From Pleurodeles waltl (lineage: Eukaryota > Chordata > Amphibia > Caudata > Salamandridae), in the NCBI RefSeq assembly GCF_031143425.1, contig NC_090446.1:1027917066-1027981065 (forward strand): a stretch of DNA of 64,000 nt, given 5' to 3'. Below are positions 29,293 through 42,669 of the stretch, piece after piece. Made by a program: the position numbers and the translations under genes. How positions within the stretch are numbered: the stretch's first letter is position 1; every line of letters starts with the position of its first letter. Under the pieces are notes generated by a model, which saw only the letters and a program-made list of their open reading frames with translations, was not told where the DNA came from and did no database searches.

Positions 29293-31850
29293 CTATGGTG
29301 TCATATGATACTACTAACGAAATGCAGACACTGCAGTGCAGTGCTACAAAGCATGATTACTTCAAAAGGCAAAGGAGACCCAGTGGGCATGCTGAGAGCA
29401 CTGCATTGTTATTGAGCGGTGATCATTCATACGAGGACACTGAAGGGCCTGGCATAAAGACAGAACTATCCCATTACCCATTAGAAGTCATTTCCTTATG
29501 ATGCTATGATTGAATAGGTGTTGGAACCAAACGTTTCTCCTTTTCTCTGTCTCAAACTTTATGTCATCAGTAAAACATCTAACAGAACAGCAACATGATT
29601 CCTGCATCCGTGTATCTGTCCTGCTGGGGTTTTAAACGTTCATAGGTATGTGTGTGTATGTCTGCGTGTGTGTACTGACTGTGGCTGTGACTCCATGTGT
29701 GCCATGTTTGTTGTTTATGTGTGTCAGGCCTTGTGTTGGTTTGCGGAAATGAGTGCCTGGCTTTTCCCGACTTGCCCTGCAAACTCTCTGTTTCCCATTC
29801 CTATCTGTCCATCAGGCTGATGCTGCGCACTGTTTAATCTACCTCTGTTTAGATCTCCTACTCTTTTTCCTCTTCCGCAGCATTTATTCTCAACTGATTT
29901 ATCCTTTCGAAGCCGACGTCAAGGTCTGTTACCAATCGTCACTCTTTGTGGTGAAGAGCTTTCAAGTCATACGATTCCTTCATCTATCGCCCTTTCTGGG
30001 TCCTTACTTCCCAATCTGCTTCCACGTAACCTAAAACATGTCACTTGGTCTGTGTATGTGAGGGATTGCATGCCAGTTCATCTATGTTTATAAGTACCTT
30101 TACGTTGATGCACGACGATATGCATGCGTGGATGTAGGTGTGGGTGTGTGTTAGGGCATGGATACCTGCAGATCTCTTCTGTTAGCAGATTTGCACGTAT
30201 ATGTTATCGTTGTTAATGTGTGCATGTGTGTTTATTTCTCTGCGTGTAAGCACAATTCAAACATCAAAACTTATGGTTTTGTTGATGCTTGATTTATACA
30301 GATTTGATAAACCTTTTCAACCATTCTTTCGGAAATTTACCTGGGCGTAGTGCCCACACTAAGCCCAGGACTGACTGCCCAGTGCCTGTACTTTGGTTTT
30401 GCGTTCTCCCATTTTTGCCCAGTGCCTGTACTGTTGATTTTGCGTTCTCCCTCTTTTGTGTTCTTGGCATAGACGTGCAAAAGAAAAGTACAAAATACTT
30501 AATGAAGTAAAAAGGTAATATACCCAAAAGAAAGCAACACTGGAACATCAACCACATTACACTGTACATCGATTGTGGACTGCCCCCAAGTGGTAAACAT
30601 GAACGCTGCCACTTCAATCTTAATATCGCCGAAACACCATGTATCATTCGGAGGGAATTCCCAATCAAGACGTGCCTCCTTATGGGAGCGCATTAACCGA
30701 TTGTCTAGAAAATATTTTTATTAACAATTTCATGGCTGAGGTGTTTGTGATCGCCTGGTTAAGATATGTCTTTATTTTTTCCAAATATTCTGAGTTAGAT
30801 TGTTCACTCACTCGTACCTCTAATTTATACACAGTCTATGTTTTTTTGGCACGTTCAAGTCTATTTCTTGGGACAACCTCATCTTAAAAATGTCAGTGGA
30901 CCGTGACGATATAAGGAAGAATACACAGACGTTATGATGTGTTATAAAAATGTGCATACTAATTTGTTGTACTTCTCCCTGAACTCTAACCACATAAATG
31001 TTGCCCTTAATGTCTGGAGTAAGAGAACGCAAGATTTATGTGAGTTTCTTAGTGGATGTGGTCTGCACATTCAATTATATAATATTACCACTGATCCCCG
31101 AATGGTGGAAGATATATTTTGCACTGTTCTTTTGAAACAGATCTCAAACCCAAGACTATATGGAAAGTATGAAAACTATATACGTTCTAATAATTTACAA
31201 CCTGGAGGACTCCTGTTTAGGGGACAGAAACACAGCGCTTGCTCCTCCCAATGCTTTTAATGGAGACAGAAGGAGTGTGAGGGGAAGGAGCTGTTCCACA
31301 GAAAACAGCCAGGCCCACCCTACTCTCAGTCCGCAACAACAGAAGAAATTATGCATGAATTGGGGTTGGGAACGAGCGGGACTAGGCACCCTAGTGCCTC
31401 CCATTCCAATCTCCATCCTCTGGTTCATGTCTTCTGTTTGTAGAGCGGGGGGAGTGCGAGGTGTCTGGCTGCTCCTGCCCTCCTATCCTTCTCCTCCCCT
31501 CTATCGTTCCCTACCGCCCAACAGAAAACGGAATTCAGCTTGTGGGCCTGGCTGGGGCGGGGCAGCAGGGACCATTTTCTATTGCCGGTCTATTCGTAGA
31601 AGGTAAACAAGACCATAACATTCAGGTTTCTTCTTTTTACTGCAAACAACCAGACCATATAGTCCAGCATATTACGTAATATCTGTAATCAACAGTGTTG
31701 CAATAGAATATTATTATTTTTTTAAAGTACCACAAAAAATTAAAATACTTAACATGCAACATGCTCCTATAACGTTATTTTGAGGTTCCAGTGACACCAA
31801 GCACTCAATGATGGATCTGCCTACAGTGATACCCATTATGTGTCTACTCT
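29293..31850. other. No gene recognised; GT-rich tracts
   Basis: Irregular (GT)n-rich stretches lie at about 29,645-29,740 and 30,110-30,250. Open frames such as 30,934-31,260 and 31,160-31,606 have no recognisable domain. Nothing else could be assigned. Confidence 0.5.
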
Positions 31851-31852
31851 CT

Positions 31853-32030
31853 TGCTAGATAGATATGTAGATATATAGAAGGGCAGGTAAGCAGGCTTCA
31901 GGCAGACAGACAGCAGCAATGCCCTTTGTTTCAGACAGTGTTCATGCTAGATAGATAGGTAGATATATAGAAGGGCAGGTAGGCAGGCTTCAGGCAGACA
32001 GACAGCAGCAATGCCCTTTGTTTCAGACAA
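31853..32030. repeat. 92-bp tandem duplication
   Basis: TGCTAGATAGATA ... CCCTTTGTTTCAGACA occurs twice at an offset of 92 bases, with two or three differences. Short GATA and CAGA runs inside probably favoured slippage. Confidence 0.9.
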
Positions 32031-32039
32031 AACGGTACT

Positions 32040-34770
32040 CAGCAACTTGCTCTTTAATTGATTAGGAAAATAACAGATACACCTGCAGTTCGGGATTTTC
32101 AAACGTGCTCTCTTCGGTTTTGCTCACAAATGATTTATCAGTCCCTCTTCTCTTTCCACCTTATGTAAAACGCCCATCCCCTACTCTTTATTTACCATCT
32201 ACTAGTGTGGCACGTTCCTGGACATGTGGTTTCTACAGTGTTCATACTTCCAAATGTTTACTAACACATATCCACACATCTTGCACAAATATTTTTAAAG
32301 ATATTTCAAAACTAAGTTCAAATATGAAGTCAATAATTGTAGCTCAGTTTTTGTTTTAATCTGTTTTTCAAGTAGTTTTTTTGTTCTCATGTCACGCTCC
32401 AGCGAACAAATGTTTCACAGCAATTTAATTTCCACCATCCAGTCTACACTATTGATTTTATGCACTGCTTTCTTTTTACAATGTAACCATGCAAAACCAG
32501 TCCAAATGTACTTGTATCTCTTCGTTCTGATTTCAGTCCGCCTGAAAACTTTGGGCCTGACTCAGAATTTGGCGGATGAGATACTCGGTCACAAATGTGA
32601 TGTATTACAAAGGCATTGTTTTTAGAAAATTACCCTTCTGCTGCCTGAATTTTCAGAAGACTAATTAGCATGAGTCTCTGCCAGCTCCCTGCCTGTGCTC
32701 AAGCCAGGATTATGTGTAAGCGAGGTGAAAAGTGCTCTCAGGGTGAAACCAAAGGCTGGCCTGACTGGGCAGATATGACTCTTCTGAATATTCAGAGTGG
32801 GGACATCCTTTTAATACCACACTGTCAAATTCAGCTTGAGGGGTCTGTTGAGCTACATGTATCATTTGGGGGCTCTTGAAAGAGAGAGAGCAGGATGGCA
32901 AGACAATTCTGTGTACCCCTGTCTGGTTGCTGCTTTTGTCCTACCAGACGTCTACTGGCAGTGCCAGTACAAGATGCAATACACTGCCAGCAGCAGAAAG
33001 AAGACTGGTAGCAGTGTGCGGGGAGCTCCCAGGCCCTCATAATACAAAAAACAAGCTTGGAGAATACTTAAACAGCAGCACTGCAAACATGGGGAAAAAA
33101 GAAAACAGGCAGGCATAGGAGACCCAGAATGAGAGACGATGCTCAAAGACATGGCACATATACTGTCGTGCATGCCTGTTTTTACCGGGGTAGCACATTG
33201 TAGCTCAACCTGTTAGCCATGCCAGTGCTTATGCAAGTCGTAGTACATATGTAAGCTGAGAATGCTCAGAAAGTTAAATGAACCCTTGCACCTGTTCCAC
33301 TGCAAGGTCAACCCAGCCTTTCATGCAACCAAGGTCACTAAACTGAATACCATTAAATGCGTACAAAATAATTATTTGCATGTACACACATAATACACCA
33401 AGAAACCTCAAGGATGAGCGCGCACTTTATAAATCTACATAAGGATAGACAATTTGTGTGTGAGTGTGTATTTAAATGTATGTGTACTATTGAAGAAGTG
33501 TGGGCTTGGTGACTTGGAGCAAGCACCAATGTTTGAATCAATGTGCATTAGGAAAGGAGCGTGTGTATACATATGAGTGCATATGCTAATGTGAATGTGT
33601 TAGTGGAAAAATATCTATATGTTAATAAGCATGTGTGTAATGATTTGGGTGTGTGTTTAAGTGTGCATGTGTGCAGACCATTATTAATAAATTTGAGTCA
33701 GCATGAGATTGTGACATGGTAAATAAATGTCAATACATGTGTGCAAGGAAGTTTGAGTCAGTATAAGTGTGCATTAGGATGCATCACTAAGCAGAAAGAA
33801 GCGCACGTGTGTGTCTATGTGACAAAGAGTTAAATGTGCGTGTAAGTATGCTTCAACAATTATGTAGCTGGGCGTAAGTACAAATGAGGAGGTGTGAGAA
33901 TACGTGTGTGAATTAGTGTGCAGTTTGTAGGCTATTAACGTGCGGTAATACGCATTTTAAAGTCAAAGTGAGTGTGTGTCATTATGTCTGAGTTTATTTT
34001 CGTGGATGTTCATAGTCGGCAGCAAAAGCCACCGTCCTCCAGGTAGGTAAACTTGTAAAGGCTACTTCTACATGAGCCCAACACCAAACAGCTCAGCTTG
34101 CTTATATGTGAACTGGAGCTGTCCAGGACAAACTATGAAAGATACTTACCAGAGGACACCTTATAACCAGGGTCACTGAGATTATGCGATTGTGTGGCCG
34201 CGGCGATTTGTACATAATTGTGGATTTGCCGCACAATCTGCCAATTTTAACAAAAAAAATATGTTCCTAGCTCAAGTGGTTCAAAAGTTACTAAAATTGC
34301 AGCAGCACATGTTGCTGTGCAGTGGAAGGCCCGCTGCAAAGGTTGACTGGTCAACTTACTGTAGCCTATTGCTATATTTAGTTGTTAAACTGGTCCTAAT
34401 GAGGCGCAACTAATGCCCAGACAGTGTTAACAAATTTAAAAATGACAAAATAATGACGTAATACTATCATAAAATGTGCTGCATAGTGCTGCATAATTTG
34501 CCTTTTCTTGCCACATAATTTACTTAACCCTGATGCATGATTTGGTCCTCTCTTGCTGCATAATTCCAGTGTCCCTGCTTATAACATGAGAACATTGTAT
34601 GTGTTTGGATTTAAAGTACAGGAAATGTGCTTTTAGATAATTAGAAAACAGCCAGGAGAAGAACGCATTAATCCAACAAAAGTACTTTCAGTTGGCGCTT
34701 TACAGATGATAATTACCTCCTGGTCCAGGTTTTTTTCATCACATCTTGCGGGAGGGCGCATCCAGAAACC
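32040..34770. other. No gene recognised; degenerate GT-rich region
   Basis: From about 33,450 to 34,000 the plus strand is studded with GTGTG words interspersed with other sequence. A fragment like a MITE end (GGGCCTGACTCAGAATTTGGCGGA) begins at about 32,553 but has no partner terminus. No coding region is supported. Confidence 0.5.
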
Positions 34771-34779
34771 ACACAAATC

Positions 34780-35670
34780 CAATGTTATGTAAAAAAGGCC
34801 ACTTTAATGAGAGAAGTGCATAAATTAGGTAACATTATTTTTGGCACTTAACACAGACTAATAAATCCTGGCCTCACTAAACGTTTCAATAACCTAACCT
34901 CCCCCTTCCCCTAAACAAGCCCTTAAATATTTTCCTGTACAACGACATACTCTCATCACTCTAAAGTTGCATCATCAGTAACATCCCAAAGCATTTTCCA
35001 ACATTGCAATCCTACTCTTGACTTTCCAATTCACCCTCTCCTCTGAGCAGCGCATTGTCATGATCCTAATAACCAAACTTTGTTCAAGCCCTGAAAATTC
35101 CTCTCTGAAACCGCCAACCCATACCTGCTGCCCATCAGCAACGAGACCTCCTTATAGTACTCAATTGACTGTGAGGGCCTGATTTATGAAAAGTTAACGC
35201 CACCTTAACGTAATTTTTTGATGCAAAAGCAGTGCAAACTTACAAAATATAGAGTTATATTTTGTAAGTTTGCGCCACTTTTGCGTCAAAAAAATGACAG
35301 TGGAAGACACAGGGGAGATCTTGTCTGGGGGTGGTTTCGGAAAGGGATTTTCCACACTTGAATTAAGTTTTTTTAAGTTCATCATCACAATGAGCAACAT
35401 GTTGGTGGGACTGGAAAGTCAAGAGTAGGATAGCACCTTTGGAGAATATGTTGGGAAGTTACTGATGGATTCAACTTTGAAGTGATGAGAGTGTGTTGTT
35501 GTACATGGGAATGTTTAAGTACTTGTTTAGGGGAGGTGAAGAGGGAGTGGGATGGTTTAGTCATTTAAATGGTTAGAACAGGGTTTTTAGCTTATATGGC
35601 AAGTGCTGAGGAAATGTTACCTGAATTATGCACCAGTCCCATTGCAGCAGCCTTTTTCGCATAACATGAG
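34780..35670. repeat. Long imperfect inverted repeat, about 890 bp, with nested hairpin
   Basis: The left arm (about 34,780-35,130) and right arm (about 35,320-35,670) are reverse complements with perhaps 70 percent identity. Matching pairs include TTGACTTTCC/GGAAAGTCAA, CATACTCTCATCACT/AGTGATGAGAGTGTG, CCCCTAAACAAG/CTTGTTTAGGGG and ACATAACAT/ATGTTATGT at the outer ends. The spacer holds a separate tight hairpin (35,220-35,290). The element could be a foldback transposon or two copies of one repeat in opposite orientation. Confidence 0.7.
35176..35310. repeat. Short hairpin element within the inverted-repeat spacer
   Basis: Starts GGGCCTGATTTATGAAAAG and contains the palindrome TTTTGATGCAAAAGCAGTG ... 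CGCCACTTTTGCGTCAAAA around a central ACAAAATATAGAGTTATATTTTGT. It resembles the ends of salamander hairpin MITEs with 'GGGCCTGATTTAT' termini. The right terminus is not recognisable. Confidence 0.5.
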
Positions 35671-35679
35671 ACTTCAAAG

Positions 35680-38600
35680 TAGGTGGCAGTTAAACTGATC
35701 CCCCTCTTTTCTTCTGAACAAGGCTCTAAAATCCATCCATTCTTCACTTCCTTCCTCGGTTTATACTGTACAAAGTCCTCATGCCTTTTCCCAGATCTCA
35801 AATTCTCTGTTCATCTTCTTCGTGTGGGACCCTCATTGTGCAAATGCAAACCAAATTTAAAACCTTGCATCAACTTCTCTTCTGTCTCCCCAGTCCAATG
35901 ACTCAACTGGTCCAGCTTAACTGGTATACAAGACTTTCCCCAGATTGTTCTGCGATCCTCTCCTATGGACCCTGTAATTGTGGGTCTGCTAATTTCCCCC
36001 TACTTCCTTGTACTCCAGCAGTCCCAGCTGTTTGCGGGCCACATGTCTCCCACTGCATTTGGAACATTAATGCTTAAAGCTGCAGTCCTCCTGGTTGTAT
36101 AATCCTTCACTATAAACCCAGCACATGCCCATCTGACCTGTTTGACCTCCCCCAGTGCCACCCACCCTCATAGCGAGGGTCACCCCTGAGAAGGGCTTGT
36201 ACATTAAAGGCTACCCATTAGCTGTGTGATTTGTGGGACCCAGCCTCATATCACCATTGTCTGAAAACAGTTGATTATCCAGGTATGCCCATAATCCCTC
36301 AGCATCCTCTGCCAGAAGGGCCAGAAACTCATTATCATATAAAAACCATTCTCACACCCCAAATGTCATCTGAGCTTTTCTAACTACACCAATATACTCA
36401 AAAAGGGCAACATATCCTTCTGGATCTTTTTCACACTATATGCAGGTGTAAACAAGAAAAGCCGCTGTTGAGTTTTCTATTGTGACTCGACCTCTGGGTT
36501 TACTGGAAAGCTCAAATTCCTCCTCCTTAGAACCTTACTTCACCCTTACTTCCCTGTGTAATAATTTTAAAACTTCATTTTGTTCACCATTTCATGTGCG
36601 TTCATTGGGAAAAGCCGTTTTAATGGTCCCCCAACGGTTTTGTAATGCCCATGTATGGCAATTTGTTTGAACCAAATCTCCTTAATCTCTCATTCTTAGC
36701 ATCTCCTTCATTTTTGCCATTGTCATCTTTGCGTTGTGTCTTTCTTATTTGGCATCACTTCCTTCCCACATTCTCAGTTCCTGTACCTTGATCCTGTACT
36801 TATCTACTTTTTAAAAGCTGCACCTCCTTACCTTTCACCCCTGCCTCACAACCAACATCAAATAATTCTACTGAAAAACTTTGATCAACTCTCATTGGTC
36901 TCCTTTCACCAATTTTTACCAAAGCTTGCCATTCTGGTGCTGGTCAAAATGTCTGCAGCCAGTCACTGCTCATTCATTCTGGACACCATCCTCTGAAAAA
37001 CACCAACTCCACCTTCTTTGTTAACAATCTTGTGCTCATGACATAAATCACAAAGCACATTTCACCACAAATTCTCCTTCTCACTGTCCTTGACCCATAT
37101 CTACCCTTTCTCCAGATCTTCCTCAATTTAGTCAAATAATGCGTCGTCCTCATTTACACAACACTGCCCACTCCACATACCAGCACTTGTGCCCGAAATC
37201 TGTCCACCACCCACACCACCATTGCCATACTCGACATCAAGTTCCACAATGTACATATTTTTCTTCTTCTGAAATGAGGCTGAGGTCAATACTCCTCTTA
37301 TTCCTGGATACTGTTTCAACGCCGTCCCAGAACTGGCTACACAGACCTGAGCTCTGTCTTTGGAGCAGTATATTTGACTATCACCAAACTCTTTCAACTA
37401 ATGTTTTGTCTCTCCAAGCTGGGTGCAGAACCCTCCCCCCCAAATGATCAGAACTCTCTCTGTATTCAAGCAAACATGGTCTCCCTTGTCACCCTCCTCG
37501 CTAACCCACAATCAATGATCTTTCCTGGCTGAAACCGCCCCTGCATCTGCCTGTCGAAGAACGACTTCCAATTCTCCCCACTGCTCCTAATGAGGACTTT
37601 CATCCTGCTCACCACTGGCCATGTGAACCTCCAAAATATTAAAAATTGTGCAAGGTAACTTAAAAAATAAAAAGAAAGACAAAGTCCTCTTGGCAATGTA
37701 AAAACAGCTCTCTACTGTCACTACAGGGAGAGTGTTGAGTCCACACCAGTAAACAGCCGGCCTCAATTTGCTGTTTCACAGGCAGTTACTTCTAAACAGT
37801 CAGACAATACTTCATTACAAAATGTCAAACAATGAATCACTACACAGTTATACATTAGTTGTGCAAAGACATCATGCCACATGTGACCCTATGACCCTAA
37901 ACCTTAACCTAAATTACTACACATTCTTTATTGTAAGTCTAACAATGCTTAACAAACTAACCATTCTTTATGCCTGAATACATATGTATTTGTATATGTG
38001 CTTTATCATTCTGCTCCCAAAACCCTTTATCAGATGTTGTGTACCCATTGGCTAATTCAATTTCCTGCTCCTATTCTTCAATCACCTTCTATCGCATTCT
38101 TGTTTAACTAGGATACCTGAATACCTACCTGTGTGCTAGGGCTATAAATTCCATCAAGCTTGCAAACAGGGGTTTTCCTTTAACTACAAATCTTGTAAAT
38201 TGTGCATTCTACTTTCAAGTAAACTCTTCACCTTTCTGTCTTTAGCATGGGTTTGTGGCCCGCACTATACTTTCACAACGTATGGCTGTGTGACACTCTC
38301 TACTGTTGTCCATGTTATCATATTTCACATTTTCTGTAAGAAAACAGAGAACTCTAAAACATTCCCTTTCACAACTACTTTTTTTAAAGGGGGCCAAATC
38401 TGTTGCAAAATTCCCATCATCACAGCTGTTGCCCTTGCTGCCACTCTCTTCCTTCTCCCGCCCCTATAAGTTCCTACAGCAACATGGTGCAGCATCTCAT
38501 TGCCTCACTCGTAGGATTTGCCAGTTGTCTTTCTCTTTCCACTGTATGAGTGTGGCCACAAGGCACTGCTAAGGTCAGGGGAAGGTGTTGAAACCTAAAC

Positions 38601-39230
38601 TCTGCACAGAGCCTACCACCTGGTGGTGCAGCAGTGACACTGTCTTACTCAAACATACAGGTGACACTTGTGCCTTTTTTTCTCTTGCCTCCGGGTCTTA
38701 CGTCTCCAGTCCTGACTAGGTGAAAGAAGCCTCTGTCCTCAGACATGCATGGCCATACTGCAGTGATCAGTTCACTTTGTTTACATAAAATAAAGATTAA
38801 CGTCTTTCTTCTATTTTTATGTTTATTGAACATTTGAATATTGAATAGTGCAGCTGTAAATGGCACAAGCCTGTTTTCCTGTTCCACAACAGGCGTACAG
38901 TAAGGTAGGTGTCATAGAGAGTGAGCGGCAATAGATAAGATTTAGTTCTGGGGTACTGGTACAACATGCTATGCTACAACAGCCTGCTTCTTAAACAGTG
39001 CCTCCCTTGACGACCCTGCCTTGGTAGCTTTGGCATTGGGCTTGATCATGTATACTGGTGGATGCAGACCGCGTGTATCTGTGCTGAGCCAGCTCTCCTG
39101 CTTCCTTGGCTTAATGCTGCAGTTGTAACATGCCTAAAGGAAGAAGGCAGAAGGGCCTGAGGTCATTATTTAACTCTGAAATCCCGCTTTAGGTGAGATT
39201 CTGAAAGGAGTTATGTGTATTTCAGTGCAG
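35680..39230. other. Pyrimidine-rich plus strand, nothing recognised
   Basis: The plus strand is markedly C+T-rich (the minus strand A+G-rich) for about 3 kb, as often seen on the antisense side of LTR retroelements. Frames on either strand up to about 100 codons show no RT, integrase, protease or other motif I can name. Confidence 0.45.
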
Positions 39231-39239
39231 GCCTACAGG

Positions 39240-39290
39240 TTTAAAATATGGTGGGGCACGATGGCGCCAAACTCACCATATTTTAAGGCT
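39240..39290. repeat. Short palindrome (TTTAAAATATGGTG / CACCATATTTTAA)
   Basis: Complementary 13-14-bp arms are separated by about 20 bases (GGGCACGATGGCGCCAAACT). Probably a remnant of a MITE. Confidence 0.55.
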
Positions 39291-41080
39291 CCCTCCAGTG
39301 CAGCAATATTCCCCCGTGTCCACAAGCAGGAATGTAAGAACTTCCTTTCTGCTCAATGGAACAGGATTCTGACCAATCCTGCAGCTCCAGGATTGATGGG
39401 AGCAGGCTAACCCAGCGCTCATTTTGAGGCTGAGAGCTTGTGCTAGCAATCCTCTGGCTGTTTGACAGGCCTGGGATTGCTGGGTCTACAGTGCGCATGT
39501 CGGGCTGCAAGAGGCAGCGGTGGCAGCAGTGTTCCTGCAATTGCAGGATTCAGCCTGGCTTCCTTCCCTCACACTTGCGCTGTACACAGAGCAATGGCAA
39601 AATAAAATGGCATTATTATTCCATTTTAATTAAGTTTGCCTGCTGCGCTCGCAGTAGGCAGGGCGAAGCTTCTCCACTATTAAGGAAGAACCGCCCGGTG
39701 TATTTAATTTCCAGCTTTTCTGCAGCAAACATGGAAAGCAAAAAGTGTGCTCACAGAAGATAAAATACTCAAGAGCAAGTTTCCTCATCTGAAAAAAAAA
39801 ATTCTTGCTGCCAGATGATTTGCAGGAACTGATGTACAGGGTAGTAGCTGCTGCCTTGTAAACTCAAAAGAGAAGACAGCCAATGAAATCATATAGAGAA
39901 AAGGCTAAAGTAGAGACGCAGAAATAGAAGTAGATGCAAGTGTTTCAGCTGATACATGTAATATATCACATCAGAGAAAAATGTGACTTTCTGTTTAATG
40001 AGTGATTTACTGACAAGATTTTTTTTAATCATGTGGCTCAAACACACCTGATGCTTTACCATTTATTAAAGCAGTAAGCTAGCATTTTAAGGGAAGGAAA
40101 GTACATTGACCAATTGGGAAGTCTCAGATTCCTGAGAAAACGCTATTTTTTAAAGGGGCTTTGATATACATATCCCATACTCAGTTAACGTTATTATTAT
40201 TGGAAAATATGTCATCTTTGGACACTAAGGACTGCCTACTTTCTGTTTTATTAGTAAAAAAAAGTGCACTTTTTTTAAAGAGAGCTTTTGCAGCCACCAA
40301 GTTTTCATTTCGAATTGCAACCTGTGTGGCATATGCATTGCACGCATTGTTAAATAGTTTCAAGCCCTTCACATCGGTTTTCAAAAAGACAGTCACTGTT
40401 CAGGACTCTTAGCACAATGGAGCAGATGGTACAGTTTGTCTGGCACCACTTATTATGGGGTATGTGTTGGGGTGGGCGTAACTGACATAATTCTCTCTAG
40501 CGTAATTAAGCAAAATTACTTGTATTTATGCATAATTACGTGAGAAGCATAATCTAGCATCTAGCACTATTTTTTTTAGTGAAAAATGCACCCTCTCATC
40601 CAAAATGGGCCAAAGGTTTCATTTTGTGCTACGAAAACAGCGCTAAATGCTACAGTACACAAATAGCATTAGGCAATAACTGCTCAGTGTCTCTTAGTTT
40701 GTTGTACCTGTGGTTCTGCAGTAGGATGTCTGCCCCAATTTACTCAAACTGGAGTAATCACATAACTTCGGTAATTTTGCATTACAAGAGTGATGCGTAA
40801 TTACTGAAATTATTCTGATTGCTCCAATGTAATTAAAATTTCACCCAGGGCTAGTAAAGTGCAGTAGTGGCTTCCTCTGAAGCCATAATAGCAGGTAGAA
40901 TACGCTTATGGTTGAAGATTTGGAAGTTAAACACTGCTAAAAAAAATTGCTCATTTCCCATTTATCGTTTTTTGGTTCTCAAACTTTTTAGCCCACAATT
41001 AGATGAGCTAATCAAGCAAACACAAAGTACTAGCACCAGTAGTAACTTATTTGCCCCGCCATACACAGTGTTGTCATCAA
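39290..41080. other. Non-coding repeats, no gene recognised
   Basis: About 40,440-40,860 holds many GTAATTA/TAATTAC words in both orientations, suggesting a degraded palindromic element. No termini could be set. Confidence 0.4.
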
Positions 41081-41189
41081 TTAAGTAATTTCAGATGTTG
41101 CAGTGATGTTATCAATGATGTCATAGAACATCTCATAAGTGATGTGATATGTGAGGTAATTAGCAGTGAGTGATGTAATATGTGAGGTA

Positions 41190-41360
41190 ATTACCAGTGC
41201 ATGGAGAGGGTGTGAGTTATAGTTACTTTAGGACATGAGTAATAGTTACTTGACATAACTATAACGGGTGAATTTCAGTAGTTGTGTTCATTTAAAATGG
41301 TACATTTTAACTGCCATTTTCATCTAACTATAATGTTGCATTAACCTTTTGTTTTGTGGG
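41190..41360. repeat. TAACTATAAC repeat block, copy 1
   Basis: GAGTTATAGTTAC ... GACATAACTATAACGGGTGAATTTC and the following bases match 46,425-46,540 in direct orientation and 46,193-46,290 in inverse orientation. It is one module of the composite repeat in this region. Confidence 0.6.
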
Positions 41361-41823
41361 CCCCCCCAAAAAAAATTAATGGGCACATTTTTGCGCAACC
41401 CCCCCCCCCCCCACAATCTGTCCTATGGGGTCAGGATACATCTATTAAAGCAGTAACAATAGCATTTTAGGGGAATGAAAGTACATTGAGTATATTGGAA
41501 TTCTCAGCTTCCTGAGCAAAAGCTATCCTTTAAAAGGGCTTTCATATACATATCACACACTCAGTTAACATCTATCCTGACCCCTTATGTCACTTTTCAC
41601 TTTTATTTCCCACCACCTCGCACCGAGCCAATAAACAAAATGGCAGCTGCAACTTTTCTATCAGGTTGCAGCCAGCCAATCAGGGCCTTGCTTTGGCGTG
41701 AGGATCCGCAGATCCACCTAGGGAAAATACGTATTGGGACACCCCAATTTTCTTGCCCCCCGTTTGATGGATTATCCCAAAACTTTCCACACAGCAGCTG
41801 AACTCAGGTGCATACTAGTTTTG

Positions 41824-42056
41824 AAACGTTTGTGAAGATTCGACAAACGGTACCAAAGTTATTGGCAAAACAAAAAACGCTTTTCCTATGGAAAATAGGT
41901 CCTAACTATAACTATCTGCTGGTGACTAGCAGGATATATATATTACCTACTGGTGGTTGTCAGTTGGTAGTTATAGTTAGGACCATGTTTCCATAGAAAG
42001 AGCATTTTTTGACTTGTCTATTTCTTTGTCACTGTTTGATGAATCTTCACAAACGT
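41824..42056. repeat. Inverted repeat, about 90-bp arms
   Basis: AAACGTTTGTGAAGATTC ... CCTAACTATAACTA (41,824-41,913) is the reverse complement of TAGTTATAGTTAGGACC ... GAATCTTCACAAACGTTT (41,968-42,056), with a spacer of about 54 bp containing ATATATAT. Confidence 0.85.
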
Positions 42057-42330
42057 TTTTTAAAAAAGTGTGCTGGTGATTCTTGTTGTATATGGAAAGT
42101 TTTAGGGTAATCTGTCAAATGGAGGCTGAGTAAAAGGGGGTGGTCAAAAAAAGTTGTGTTTCATATGTTAATTCCCATAGGAACTTTAGACACGACTACA
42201 GCCTGAACTGCTGTATGGAATTACACTAAATTTGGTCAAAAAGCTAGCTTTCAGTACGCAGATTGTGATTTCACTTACGTGGTGTAAATCCATCCAGCAG
42301 TGTTTGAGATAGTAAAGGGAAAATAAACTT
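41964..42330. repeat. 'GATGAATCTTCAC' repeat module, copy 1
   Basis: A block of about 360 bp with landmarks TTTGATGAATCTTCACAAA, GGAAAGTTTT.GGGTAATC.GTCAAA, GAATTACACTAAATTTGG and GTGTAAATCCATCCAG. The same order of landmarks recurs at 43,586-43,930 and 46,641-46,975. Confidence 0.75.
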
Positions 42331-42669
42331 GTATCTCTAGGAACGTATAACCTTCATGAATAAATTGCGAACATTTGCAAATTTTCACAAATGGACACAC
42401 AAATAGAAGCGCTGTAATTCGCTGGCCAGAACCTGACTAGAAAGTTATGGCTGCCAAGTTATGTTATCAGAGAGGGTCCCTGGGGCTGAAAATAGAAATG
42501 ATAAGTGGTATAAGAGGCCAGCATGGAGGTACCCTGACCCCAGGGGGCGTGATATAGGGGTGTTTTAGGGCCAAATTATGGGTTTAAAATGATTTTTCTT
42601 CATCATGTGCGATATCCTCGAATATTCGATGATATTCGCGGGTATTCTCTGATATGTAAAAAAAAAAAA

